Positions 28,587 to 38,601 of a DNA stretch of 64,000 nt are shown in pieces; positions within the stretch are counted from its first letter, which is position 1; each line of letters starts with the position of its first letter. A program made the position numbers and the translations under genes. The DNA comes from Peptoniphilaceae bacterium (GTDB lineage: Bacteria; Bacillota; Clostridia; Tissierellales; Peptoniphilaceae), in contig JAQYEZ010000003.1 in assembly GCA_028723425.1 (NCBI GenBank), positions 1 through 64,000 on the forward strand. Reading direction: 5' to 3'. Under the pieces are notes generated by a model. The model saw nothing but the letters and a program-made list of their open reading frames with translations, ran no database searches and had not been told where the DNA came from.

Positions 28587-30878
28587 CTACAAATCATTAT
28601 CGATAAGTCCTGCTTCTTTGAATAATGGGAAGAGGACATGTGGTGTCATAGGTGCTTTATTTACAGATACACCAGTTGCATTTAGGATAGCATTTCTAAT
28701 AGCTGGTGCTGGTGAACAAGTTGGTGGTTCTCCCAAAGACTTGGTGTTAAATGGAGAAGTTGGCTCAGGATTTTCTATAAAGTAAACTTCAAAGTCTGGA
28801 TGATCCATAGTTGTAGATAACTTATAGTCTAGGAGGTTTCCATTTAAGATTCTTCCCTTATCATCATGTTTCATCTCTTCAGTTAGGGCAAAACCAACTG
28901 CCATTGACATACCGCCATGAACTTGGGCTTCGGCAAGTCTAGGATTAATTAGTTTACCACAGTCATGAACATTTACCAATCTTAAAACTTTAACCTTGCC
29001 AAGGTTTATATCAACTTCAACTTCAGCAAAAGAACAACCAAATGAATAAGCATTACTTCTAATAGTATAGGTTGATTCTGCACTTAAATGTTCACTATCT
29101 TTTGTATCATATAGGGAATTTGAAGCAACTTCTTCCAAAGTAGTTACAAGTTTTCCGTCAACTTTTCTTATTATTTCTCCATTGATTAAATCCAAGTTTT
29201 GTGGAGCCATTTCTTTTAGCTTTCCAGCCCTAGTAAGGATTTTTTCTTTTAGGATATTGGCTGTTTTTGTAATAGCAAAACTTGCCATATAAGTTTGTCT
29301 TGAAGCATAGGCACCAGTACCAAATGGAGTTACATCTGTATCTTGTTGGCTTACAATATGTACAGATTCAAAAGGAACTCCCAGAGCATCTGCGCTCATT
29401 TGTGCAAAGGCTGTATCTCCTCCTTGACCAATTTCAGTTTCACCAAGTTGAACTTGCAATGAACCATCTTGGTTTACAATCATTCTACAAGATGAACTTT
29501 CTAGAGAAATTGGATATACTCCTGTGTTATACCAGAAGGTTGCAGCTCCAATACCTCTTCTTATTTGACCTGTTTGGTTTTTATATTCTTCGCGTTTTTT
29601 ATAATAATCTGTAACATTTTTACCAACAGTTAAACATTCTCTAAAGGTATCGTAGTAGTTTTCATTGTGAGTAAAGCCGTCCACATAACCTTTTGGCATT
29701 ATATATTTCATCCTATATTCTAAAGGATCCATACCTAAAGCCTTGGCTACATCTTCTATATGACTTTCTCCTGCAAACATAGCTTGAGGTATACCATAAC
29801 CTCTCATAGCTCCTGAAACAGGTAGATTGGTATAAATACTGTAGGAATCAGCCTCTACATTATCGCAAGGATATTGTTGGTGGAAACAACCCATAGCCTT
29901 GGATGCTATAGAATGACCGTGAGAAGCATAACCACCATTTCCTGCAAATACTTCTATTTTTCTAGCAGCAAAGGATCCATCTTTTCTCACATATGAAATT
30001 ATATGTATCTTCATTGGGTGGCGGGTTCTAGTAGATGTAAATGTTTCTTCTCTTGAAGTATTTAAAACTACAGGATGACCTCCAACTTGAGTTGTAAGGT
30101 AAGCTGCCAATGGCTCATAAAGAGCATCTTGTTTGTTTCCGAAACCTCCGCCTATGTATGGTTTTATTACCCTGATTTTTCCCCAAGGTAGACCTAAAGC
30201 TTGACCGCAAACACGTCTTACTATGTGAGGCAATTGGGTTGAAGCTACAACGACAATTTTGCCTGCTTCTTCGTAAGCATATACTATTCCATTTTCTATA
30301 TGAGCATGTTGAACCATTGGTGTTTCATACCAACCTTCAACTTTTATTAGGCCTTCTTCTTTTATAGCCTCTTTATAATTTCCCCTATAATTTGTAGTAT
30401 GATCTATGATATTTTTTGGACTTTCTTCATGGATCAAAACTCCTTGAGTCTTCATAGACTCTAGTGGATCAAAAACAGCTTGGTATTGTTCATATTCAAC
30501 TTCAATAAGTTTTAGGGCCTTGCTACAAGTTACTTCATCTTGGGCTATAACAACTGCTATATCATCTCCATAATACCTAACGTGGGTATTTAAAAGATTT
30601 CTATCGGCCTTGTCTTGGTGATTTGGATCAAGTGACCAAGGGTGTCCTGCTGTTGGATAACACCATTCTGGCACATCAAAACATGTTATAACCTTTATCA
30701 CTCCTTCAAGTTCCATAGCCTTTGAATAATCAATGGACTTTACCCTACCATGGGCTATGGTTGAGTGTAGTATTTTTGCTACATAAGCATTTTTTGATAT
30801 CATATCCTCGGTATACTTTGCCCTGCCAGTTACCTTGTCATATGCATCAACTCTGTCAACGTTCTTACCAACGTACAT
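28587..30878 (-). CDS. xdhA: Xanthine dehydrogenase molybdenum-binding subunit
   Basis: VDRVDAYDKVTGRAKYTEDM; KPYIGGGFGNKQDALYEPLAAYL; GEPPTCSPAPAIRNAI. Confidence 0.92.
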   Translation of the reverse strand: MYVGKNVDRVDAYDKVTGRAKYTEDMISKNAYVAKILHSTIAHGRVKSIDYSKAMELEGVIKVITCFDVPEWCYPTAGHPWSLDPNHQDKADRNLLNTHVRYYGDDIAVVIAQDEVTCSKALKLIEVEYEQYQAVFDPLESMKTQGVLIHEESPKNIIDHTTNYRGNYKEAIKEEGLIKVEGWYETPMVQHAHIENGIVYAYEEAGKIVVVASTQLPHIVRRVCGQALGLPWGKIRVIKPYIGGGFGNKQDALYEPLAAYLTTQVGGHPVVLNTSREETFTSTRTRHPMKIHIISYVRKDGSFAARKIEVFAGNGGYASHGHSIASKAMGCFHQQYPCDNVEADSYSIYTNLPVSGAMRGYGIPQAMFAGESHIEDVAKALGMDPLEYRMKYIMPKGYVDGFTHNENYYDTFRECLTVGKNVTDYYKKREEYKNQTGQIRRGIGAATFWYNTGVYPISLESSSCRMIVNQDGSLQVQLGETEIGQGGDTAFAQMSADALGVPFESVHIVSQQDTDVTPFGTGAYASRQTYMASFAITKTANILKEKILTRAGKLKEMAPQNLDLINGEIIRKVDGKLVTTLEEVASNSLYDTKDSEHLSAESTYTIRSNAYSFGCSFAEVEVDINLGKVKVLRLVNVHDCGKLINPRLAEAQVHGGMSMAVGFALTEEMKHDDKGRILNGNLLDYKLSTTMDHPDFEVYFIENPEPTSPFNTKSLGEPPTCSPAPAIRNAILNATGVSVNKAPMTPHVLFPLFKEAGLIDNDL

Positions 30879-31056
30879 AGTTAACCTCCATTTTTTTATT
30901 AACCTATTATATTAAATAAGCCTTTATCAGTAGTTTGAAATATATGTACAAAATTCTTTATAGAGCCTAAAGCCCATATAATATTAAAAAAGTATACATT
31001 ACTTTGTTTTATCATAATAACATAAAAAAACAAAAATCAAAACGATATTTCATAAC

Positions 31057-31068
31057 TAATATGTTACA
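31057..31068 (-). promoter_or_regulatory. TGTAACATATTA motif upstream of xdhA
   Basis: Exact reverse complement of the two copies at 42450 and 42472. Confidence 0.45.
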
Positions 31069-31087
31069 TTCTTGATATATTTTTTAA

Positions 31088-31122
31088 GTCTGATTTTTTA
31101 TTTGATTTTTAAAAAACCAGAC
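31088..31122 (-). terminator. Terminator between the NCS2 permease and xdhA
   Basis: gtctgatttttt...aaaaaaccagac (12-bp stem with one G-U). Confidence 0.7.
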
Positions 31123-31139
31123 CTAATTTATTAAACTAC

Positions 31140-32543
31140 CTAGCCTTCTACTTTTTCATAAACTACTTCAAGCTCATTTTCGACAGCCTTATCTTCTTCT
31201 TTTTCAGGTATCAATTTATTCATCAATACTGCAGAAATTGTTGCCAAAACTACTGGAGAAGATCCTATGGCAACAGCCAATTCTTGTGGCATAAATACAA
31301 CGCCAGCATTTGCTGCAGCAGCTGTAACTGAAGTAAAACCAACACCTATTGCTACTGAAATTCCAACTATGGATGTATTTCTTGCAGTTAAAGGTTGAGA
31401 TGTTATCATTCTAATTCCATTCATTGTAATAGCCGCAAAAACAGAAAGTGTTGCCCCACCTAGGACTGGATAAGGAATTGTTGTTAATAATGATGATAGT
31501 TTTGGAACAAGTCCTGATATTAGAATAATAATAGATGCAATAGTAAAGACTATTCTATTTACAACTTTATTAATTGAAACAATACCGGCATTTTGTGAAA
31601 ATGTTGCTGTTGGCATACAGTTAATAAAGGCTCCAAAAATATTTGCAACTCCATAACCGATTATGCCTCCCCTTAACTCTCTATCAGTAGGAATCCTATC
31701 CATACCACCTACAGTTGTAGATGTCATATCACCAATTCCCTCGATTGCAGTTACTATAAATATGATTGATATTGAAACTATGGCTGATGGCTCAAAACTT
31801 ATACCAAAGTGTAAGGGTTTAATAAAAGAGAACCAACTTGCATCAGCTACACTTGATAAATCTACCATATTAAAGAAAAGTGCCAAGATATATCCGCAAA
31901 TCATAGAGAATAATACGCTAGCAAGGCTTAACATTTTTTTGCCAAAATTTGAAAAAATTATGCCAAGTATTAGGGTAACAGCTCCTACAAAGAAGTTTTG
32001 CCAAGATCCCCAACCTGCTATAGAAACATCTCCACCACCACCTATGTAATTCATAGCTACAGGATAAAGCGAAAGACCTATTACAAGTACTACTGTTCCT
32101 GAAACCAAAGGCGGAAATAAAGGTAATATGTATTTTAAACCTAGACCAAACAAAATAGAAAACATTGCTCCTACTATTTGAGCTCCAAAAATTATTGCTA
32201 TAATATCTCTTGGATTACCAGTTTGGAACTGACCTGCCAAGGCTATCATTGTTGGTACATAGGCAAAAGAAACCCCAAAAATCATAGGTAGTTTTGAGCC
32301 TATTAGCTTTATAGGATAAAGCATTATCAAGGTTGTAAGGGCTGAACCTATTAGGGACATTTGTACTAAAACTATCATATCTTCTGCTGATAGGCCTGCT
32401 GCAGCACCAACAAGTATTGGAGGCGTTATACAGCCTGCTATCATGGCAATTACGTGTTGAAAAGCAAGTGGTAAAGCATCTTTTACTGAGATTTTTGCGT
32501 AAAAATCAAATAGACCACTATACTTTGAGTCTTCTTTTTTCAT
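31140..32543 (-). CDS. NCS2 family nucleobase (xanthine/urate/uracil) permease
   Basis: QHVIAMIAGCITPPILVG; GVGFTSV; MPTATFSQNAGIVSINKVVNR. Confidence 0.9.
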   Translation of the reverse strand: MKKEDSKYSGLFDFYAKISVKDALPLAFQHVIAMIAGCITPPILVGAAAGLSAEDMIVLVQMSLIGSALTTLIMLYPIKLIGSKLPMIFGVSFAYVPTMIALAGQFQTGNPRDIIAIIFGAQIVGAMFSILFGLGLKYILPLFPPLVSGTVVLVIGLSLYPVAMNYIGGGGDVSIAGWGSWQNFFVGAVTLILGIIFSNFGKKMLSLASVLFSMICGYILALFFNMVDLSSVADASWFSFIKPLHFGISFEPSAIVSISIIFIVTAIEGIGDMTSTTVGGMDRIPTDRELRGGIIGYGVANIFGAFINCMPTATFSQNAGIVSINKVVNRIVFTIASIIILISGLVPKLSSLLTTIPYPVLGGATLSVFAAITMNGIRMITSQPLTARNTSIVGISVAIGVGFTSVTAAAANAGVVFMPQELAVAIGSSPVVLATISAVLMNKLIPEKEEDKAVENELEVVYEKVEG

Positions 32544-32566
32544 TTCTTCTCCTTTTTAAGTGTAAA

Positions 32567-32595
32567 AAGACTATCGACTTTTAGCCGATAATCTT
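32567..32595 (-). terminator. Terminator between the two NCS2 permease genes
   Basis: aagactatcg...cgataatctt hairpin. Confidence 0.65.
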
Positions 32596-32646
32596 TTTTC
32601 TTATAAGTTTTTTTCTAAACAATTATTAGTATTTTTCCTAATCTTT

Positions 32647-34023
32647 TTATTCCTTTTCCATCATTTCTCTTTCAGCTTCTTCTTCTGCTAGAGATTTCTT
32701 TGGAAGGATAATGTTTAGTATAAATACTACTACTGTTGCTAGAACTACTGGTGATGAGGTAAATACCATTTTAAACCATTCTGGGAATTGTCCCACTGCT
32801 TGATCTCCAAGTTGTACTATTCCCATACCTAAAGCTATACCAAGACCTACTATAGTTATATTTCTTGAGCTCATTTCATCAGAAGTAATTAGCTTCATAC
32901 CAGACATGGTTATTTGGGCAAATACTGTAATTGTAGCCCCTCCTATAACTGCTTGAGGTACTGAAAGCATCAAAGCTCCAAATTTAGGTAAAAATCCTGC
33001 TATTAATATAAGTATAGCTGTATACTTAAATACATGTTTTGATACTACCTTAGTTAAGGTAACAATTCCTACATTTTGGCTATATGTTGCTGTTGGAAGT
33101 CCACCAATTAGTGATCCAATAACAGATACAACCCCGTTTGCCTTTATACCACCAGATAATTCATCCTCACTTGGTGTTCTATTTAAACCACCTGCTGTTG
33201 TTGATGATAAATCTCCAACAGCCTGGATAGAATTTACTACAAACATGACAGACATGGTTATGACTGCATCTAGTGGAAATTCTAGCTTAAAAGGCATAAG
33301 TCTTGGTAGAGTTAACCAAGCCGCAGCTGCTATCCCCTTCAAATTTACTATATTTAGAAATAGAGAGGCTAGGTAACCCGCTAGAATACCAATAAGTATA
33401 GCTGCAAGTTTTACAATTCCTTTTCCAAACATGTTACAAACTAGAACTACTGCTAAAGTTAATAGGGCTACTGCCCAAAATCTTAGGTCACCTTGGTTTG
33501 GATTTCCATTGCCTCCTGCCATGTAATTTAAAGCCACAGGATATAGGGAAAGTCCTATGGTCAATACTACAGTTCCTGATACCATTGGAGGAAAATACTT
33601 ATAAATTCTTTTAATATTCATTCCAACTATAAAGGCGACTATACCCCCTACCAACTGTGACCCATAAACAGCACCAATTCCGTATTTTATGCCTATACTA
33701 GTAAGAACTGGTATATAGGCAAAAGATACTCCCATTATTACAGGAAGTTTAGCTCCAACTTTCATTACTGGATATATTTGTAAGAAAGTGGCTATAGCTG
33801 CAATAAACATACCTGCTTGAATCAAGTATAAAGATTCTTCTGCCGATATGGCATGGGGTGTATTGGCTAATTGTCCTGTCAGTACTATGGCTGGCAAGGT
33901 ATTGCCAACTATCATTGCCAACAAGTGTTGTAAGGATATAGGAAAGCTCTTTTTAAAATCTGGCTTTCCTTCAAAATCAAATAAAGACTTGCTTTGGTTT
34001 TTCTTTGCTACTTTTGTTTCCAT
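32647..34023 (-). CDS. NCS2 family nucleobase (xanthine/urate/uracil) permease
   Basis: QHLLAMIVGNTLPAIVLTG; LPTATYSQNVGIVTLTKVVSK. Confidence 0.9.
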   Translation of the reverse strand: METKVAKKNQSKSLFDFEGKPDFKKSFPISLQHLLAMIVGNTLPAIVLTGQLANTPHAISAEESLYLIQAGMFIAAIATFLQIYPVMKVGAKLPVIMGVSFAYIPVLTSIGIKYGIGAVYGSQLVGGIVAFIVGMNIKRIYKYFPPMVSGTVVLTIGLSLYPVALNYMAGGNGNPNQGDLRFWAVALLTLAVVLVCNMFGKGIVKLAAILIGILAGYLASLFLNIVNLKGIAAAAWLTLPRLMPFKLEFPLDAVITMSVMFVVNSIQAVGDLSSTTAGGLNRTPSEDELSGGIKANGVVSVIGSLIGGLPTATYSQNVGIVTLTKVVSKHVFKYTAILILIAGFLPKFGALMLSVPQAVIGGATITVFAQITMSGMKLITSDEMSSRNITIVGLGIALGMGIVQLGDQAVGQFPEWFKMVFTSSPVVLATVVVFILNIILPKKSLAEEEAEREMMEKE

Positions 34024-34047
34024 TTTTCCCTCATTACTTTATAAATT

Positions 34048-35373
34048 CTATACAAGCTTCCAAATTTCTTGGGCTCTTTCTTTAGATTTTGCGTGAATTT
34101 CTTCTTGATCAACCTTTAGGATTACCTTATCTTTCATGACAAAGTCGCCGTTTATGATAGTATCATTTACCAGTCTTCCTGTTAGACCAAAGATAGCATG
34201 GCCTCCCCAGTTATCTTTGTTAAATGGAGTATAAGGATTATATTCAAGGGTGATTATATCAGCATAGGCATCTTTTTCTAATACTCCTATTTTTCTCTTG
34301 AAATATTTGGAGAAAATTTCAGGATTGTTCTTAAATTGGATTTCTAAAGCCTCAGCAAAACCTTTTGTAGGATCGGTAGAATTATGAGCTAAAAGTATAT
34401 TTGCTACTTTTAATGAGTCAAACATATCGTTTGTGTAGGCATCTGTTCCCATACCAACCTTTATACCTTTTTCCATTATTCTTAAAATTGGAGGGCAGCC
34501 TACTGCATTGTTCATATTTGATTCTGGGTTAAAGATTAATGGAGTCTTGTGTTCTTTTAATATGTCCATTTCTCTTTCATTAATATGAACTCCATGTACT
34601 GCCAAGGTATTTTCTGTGATTATGCCAAAATCTTCTAATCTTTCTACAATTCTTTTGCTATGCTTTCTTTGGCAATCCCATTGATCCTCTATACCCTCTG
34701 CTATATGAACATGATAACCGTCATAGACTCCTTCCATGGCTTCTCTTGCCTTGTAAAGAGTCTCATCAGAAAGAGTAAAAGATGCATGAAGACCAAACAT
34801 AGCCTTTATCATATCTTCATTATCATCTTTTTGACATTTCTTGATAAAATCGATATTTTCTTTTATTTCCTTATCCCTAATCTCCCTTCCGTCCCTGTCT
34901 GATAACTCATAGCAAAGAGATGTTCTCATCCCTAAATCTTTTGCTGCTTGGGCAAGTATAGACAAAGACCCTGTTACAGAGTTTGGGCCAGAATGGTGGT
35001 CAAATAAAGTGGTAACACCATTTTGAATTGATTCCATGTAAGTTGTGTAGGCATTTAATTTTACATCTTCACTAGTTAAGGTCCTATCCAAAGCCCACCA
35101 TAAGTTTTCCAAAACATTATAGAAATTATCAGTTGGTTTGGATGTCGCCATACCTCTAGCATAGGCAGAATAGATATGTGAGTGACCACATATCATTCCT
35201 GGCATAATTAGTTTTTTCTCTACATCATAAACTTCTTCATCTGGATATTTCTTTTCTATTTCAGAAGCTTCTCCTATATCTGCTATATAATTGTCTTTGA
35301 TGTAAATTGCACCGTCTTCATAAAAATTATTATCAGCATCATTTGTTATAATGCAGCCGTTTGTTAGAATCAT
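34048..35373 (-). CDS. ssnA: Putative aminohydrolase SsnA
   Basis: LIMPGMICGHSHIYSAYARGMA; LFDHHSGPNSVTGSL; VGMGTDAYTNDMF. Confidence 0.92.
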   Translation of the reverse strand: MILTNGCIITNDADNNFYEDGAIYIKDNYIADIGEASEIEKKYPDEEVYDVEKKLIMPGMICGHSHIYSAYARGMATSKPTDNFYNVLENLWWALDRTLTSEDVKLNAYTTYMESIQNGVTTLFDHHSGPNSVTGSLSILAQAAKDLGMRTSLCYELSDRDGREIRDKEIKENIDFIKKCQKDDNEDMIKAMFGLHASFTLSDETLYKAREAMEGVYDGYHVHIAEGIEDQWDCQRKHSKRIVERLEDFGIITENTLAVHGVHINEREMDILKEHKTPLIFNPESNMNNAVGCPPILRIMEKGIKVGMGTDAYTNDMFDSLKVANILLAHNSTDPTKGFAEALEIQFKNNPEIFSKYFKRKIGVLEKDAYADIITLEYNPYTPFNKDNWGGHAIFGLTGRLVNDTIINGDFVMKDKVILKVDQEEIHAKSKERAQEIWKLV

Positions 35374-35397
35374 TTTTCTCTCCTTTGTCTTAAAGCC

Positions 35398-38300
35398 CTA
35401 CTTATATAGCTTTGCTGTTGGTTTTAGGTAATGTTGGTAATTTTCTTCTATAGCCTCAACTAATTTAACCATTTTTTCATCTAAATCTTTATTTATATCC
35501 TTTGTTTCTATGACATTGCCATTTTCAAGTCTTACTTTGTATTTCTTATCTGAAAGCTTTAAAAAGCCTACATTATTTGAGTCTACAAAGTCTTCTTCTG
35601 TCCAAAATACGGTAAATTTATCCTTGTATGGTTTACCAGCATGGGGACAAAATACTCCACAGTTACCACATTCGTTACACATGCCATCTATATGGATTAT
35701 TTGGTGTAAATTCTCAAATCCAGAAACTTCTATAGAAACATTTGCTCTATTTGGACAAACTTCTGTACAAATTTCACAGATTTGATCACATTTTAGGCAT
35801 CTATTAGCTTCTTTTGGGCCTTCTAGTTTTTCTTTTAAAATTCCTCTTTTAGCATAGATTGTTTCAACTTCTTCATCGACCTTATATTTTTTGAAGTCAT
35901 TTTCTAGATTTTCTTTTCTTAGAATATCTAAGGCTACAACTTTTGCTTGACCCATAGCCTTTACTATAGTTGAGGCTCCTGTCAAACAATCACCAATTAT
36001 ATAAACATTTTCTATGTTTGATTCATAAGTATCTAGAGTCTTTGGTTTTTTCCTATCATCAAGGTTAATGCCATTTTCTTCAAAACAACTTGTATCTACT
36101 TGGGCTCCTGTAGCTCCAATTACTGTATCAAATTCTAAGGATACTTCTTCCCCTGTAGCTACTACAGCTTTTCTACCTGACCCATCAAATTCACCTAGTT
36201 TCATCTTGTTGCATTTTAAAACTTTTCCATCATAAGATACTGGAGCAAGAAGTTCTAATATTTTGTGACCCTCTTCTTTTACATCGTTGACTTCTTCTTG
36301 GGTTGCTGGCATGTAGGCTTCTGTTCTTCTATAAATTAAGGTAACTTCTTCTACGCCTTCTTGTCTTGCTGCAGTTCTTGTACAGTCCATAGCAACATCT
36401 CCTGCACCAACTACGGCTACTTTCTTACCTAATTTAGCCCCACCTTCCATTCTTACATCCCAAAGGAAGTCTAGAGCATCTAGTATATTGTCTTTGCCTT
36501 CTTTAACTGGAGATTTTCCTTTTTTCCATGCTCCTGTAGCAACTATTATGTAATCATAGTCTTTTTTAAGGTCTTGGTATGACTCTGTTACTTCTGAATT
36601 AAAGGCAAATTTTACTCCTTGCTTTAGGGCAATCTTGTAATCTCTTTCAATGTCAGCATCAGAAATTCTAAATTCAGGAATAATGTGAGAAACTATACCA
36701 TAGGGTTTGGATAATTTTTCACGAACCAAAACATCCATACCATTTCTTCTTAAATAGCTTGCTGCAGCAATTCCACCAGGACCTGCACCAATTACTAGTA
36801 CCTTTTTATAAGACTTTAAGTCTGTTGGTTTTATATTTTCTACAAACTTATCTTGGGCCTTGTTTGCTGCTATAAGTTTGATATTTCTTATTTGCATGGT
36901 CTTTTCATAGTCAACTCTAGTACAATGGCTTTGGCAATAATGGGCACAAATTTGGCCAAGTATAGTTGGAGCTGTGTTATCATTGGCTATTACTTCCATT
37001 GCCTTATCATAGTTTCCCCTAGCTACAAGCTTTAAGTATTCAGGAACTTGTTGGTTGATCGGACAGCCTCCGTCTTTACAAGGAGCCTTGTAGCAATCTG
37101 TAAGAGGAAGAGTTGATTGTGTTTTTCTTGAGCCTACTTTTTCTCTATAAAGTTTATTGTTCTTCCAATCGCTTATTATCTGATCCCTAAGACTTACAAT
37201 TTTTTCTACATCCACACCAGCATATGGTTTTTCTAGTAGCTTTTCTGTTTTTTCTGCCAGTTGTTTAAGTCTTACATAGCCACCTGGTTTTAGTAAGGTT
37301 GTAGCAACTGTTATAGGTTGACCTATAGCTTCAAAAATTTCCCCTATATTTCTTGCATCTGCTCCCCCTGAATATGATATAGGAAGTTTGCCAGCAAATT
37401 CTTCGGCAAGCTTTGCTGCCATTGATAAGGTAAGGGGAAGTAGAGATCTACCTGACATATACATTTCTTCTGCTGGAAGCTCATTTCTTTTTACATCTAC
37501 TGGGAAAGTGTTAGATAGTTTAAGGCCAAAGACTAGACCTTTTTCCTTAGCAAGCTTTAAAAGTTTTTTAAACATAAGCACTGCATCATCATATTGAAGG
37601 TCATCTTTAAAATGGAAATCTGTAAAGGAAATATAGTCATAGCCCATATCATCTAGTGTTTTTCTAGCATATTCATAGCCAAGGATGGTAGGGTTACACT
37701 TGATAAAGGTATTGATTTTCTTTTCTGTTAAAAGATATTGGGCTATTTTTTCTATCTCATGAGCAGGACAACCGTGCAAGGTTGATAGGGTTATAGAATT
37801 GCAAATTTTTGGGCTAATATTGTTTAAATCTTCCAGACTAAAGTTTTCAAATTGATCTATGGTTTCTTTTAAATAGTTTTGACATTCTTTGAAAATTTCT
37901 GTAGCTTCAGCATTTTTTAAGCCTTCTATGTAAGAATCTATTTTAGGAGATTTTATTCCTTCTAGGTCGTAACCGCAGGACATGTTGAAAGCAAAATCTT
38001 TTTTATCTGAAAGCTTAAATTCTTTTGCAAATACTTGAATCAAAAAATATGCTTTGACATATTCTTCAAAAGCTTGGCTAACTGTTAATTCTGTTGACCA
38101 TTCGCAGTTGTAGCATTCATCTTCAGCCAAAATACAGGGTCTTCCTATAGCCTTTTGTATGTCTTCTCCGTCAAGAATTTGAACAGTTTTTAATTCTATA
38201 AATCTTGCTCCAGTCAAATAGGCTGTAAGTATATTTTGTGCCAATTGTGAATGAGGTCCTGCGGCAGGACCTAGGCAAGAAGAAATTTCATCTCCAAAAA

Positions 38301-38439
38301 CTGTTTTTAACTTTATATTTGCTTTGTTTTTATAGAAAGCCTCTTTTCTTATTCCAAAAACTTTCCCTTCATTTTTATATTCTTCCTTTATCCAATTGAT
38401 TAAATCTTCAAAAGACATGGGTCTCATATATTCACTCAT
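35398..38439 (-). CDS. ygfK: YgfK family Fe-S/FAD oxidoreductase (formerly putative selenate reductase subunit)
   Basis: MRPMSFEDLINWIKEEYKNEGKVFGI; VLVIGAGPGGIAAASYLRRNGMDV; CNECGNCGVFCPHAGKPYKDKFTVFWTEEDF. Confidence 0.93.
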   Translation of the reverse strand: MSEYMRPMSFEDLINWIKEEYKNEGKVFGIRKEAFYKNKANIKLKTVFGDEISSCLGPAAGPHSQLAQNILTAYLTGARFIELKTVQILDGEDIQKAIGRPCILAEDECYNCEWSTELTVSQAFEEYVKAYFLIQVFAKEFKLSDKKDFAFNMSCGYDLEGIKSPKIDSYIEGLKNAEATEIFKECQNYLKETIDQFENFSLEDLNNISPKICNSITLSTLHGCPAHEIEKIAQYLLTEKKINTFIKCNPTILGYEYARKTLDDMGYDYISFTDFHFKDDLQYDDAVLMFKKLLKLAKEKGLVFGLKLSNTFPVDVKRNELPAEEMYMSGRSLLPLTLSMAAKLAEEFAGKLPISYSGGADARNIGEIFEAIGQPITVATTLLKPGGYVRLKQLAEKTEKLLEKPYAGVDVEKIVSLRDQIISDWKNNKLYREKVGSRKTQSTLPLTDCYKAPCKDGGCPINQQVPEYLKLVARGNYDKAMEVIANDNTAPTILGQICAHYCQSHCTRVDYEKTMQIRNIKLIAANKAQDKFVENIKPTDLKSYKKVLVIGAGPGGIAAASYLRRNGMDVLVREKLSKPYGIVSHIIPEFRISDADIERDYKIALKQGVKFAFNSEVTESYQDLKKDYDYIIVATGAWKKGKSPVKEGKDNILDALDFLWDVRMEGGAKLGKKVAVVGAGDVAMDCTRTAARQEGVEEVTLIYRRTEAYMPATQEEVNDVKEEGHKILELLAPVSYDGKVLKCNKMKLGEFDGSGRKAVVATGEEVSLEFDTVIGATGAQVDTSCFEENGINLDDRKKPKTLDTYESNIENVYIIGDCLTGASTIVKAMGQAKVVALDILRKENLENDFKKYKVDEEVETIYAKRGILKEKLEGPKEANRCLKCDQICEICTEVCPNRANVSIEVSGFENLHQIIHIDGMCNECGNCGVFCPHAGKPYKDKFTVFWTEEDFVDSNNVGFLKLSDKKYKVRLENGNVIETKDINKDLDEKMVKLVEAIEENYQHYLKPTAKLYK

Positions 38440-38552
38440 ATTTACCTCACTTTAATCTTAAACAAATTATAAATTTTCTTTATTTGTAAAAGTATATTTA
38501 TATATATCGTTTTCATTTTTATGAATTTTAATTTTGTATCCAAAGATTTTTT

Positions 38553-38592
38553 AAAAAGGGAGCTGTTGCAGCATTTTTTTTGCAACAGCACC
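38553..38592 (-). terminator. Terminator after ygeY
   Basis: gctgttgca...tgcaacagc hairpin. Confidence 0.75.
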
Positions 38593-38601
38593 TTATTTAT
38601 C

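Noticed and set aside
30879-31139. Purine riboswitch upstream of xdhA
   Set aside because: Motifs of the purine aptamer were not recognisable by eye; the sequence looks like a terminator plus protein-operator region
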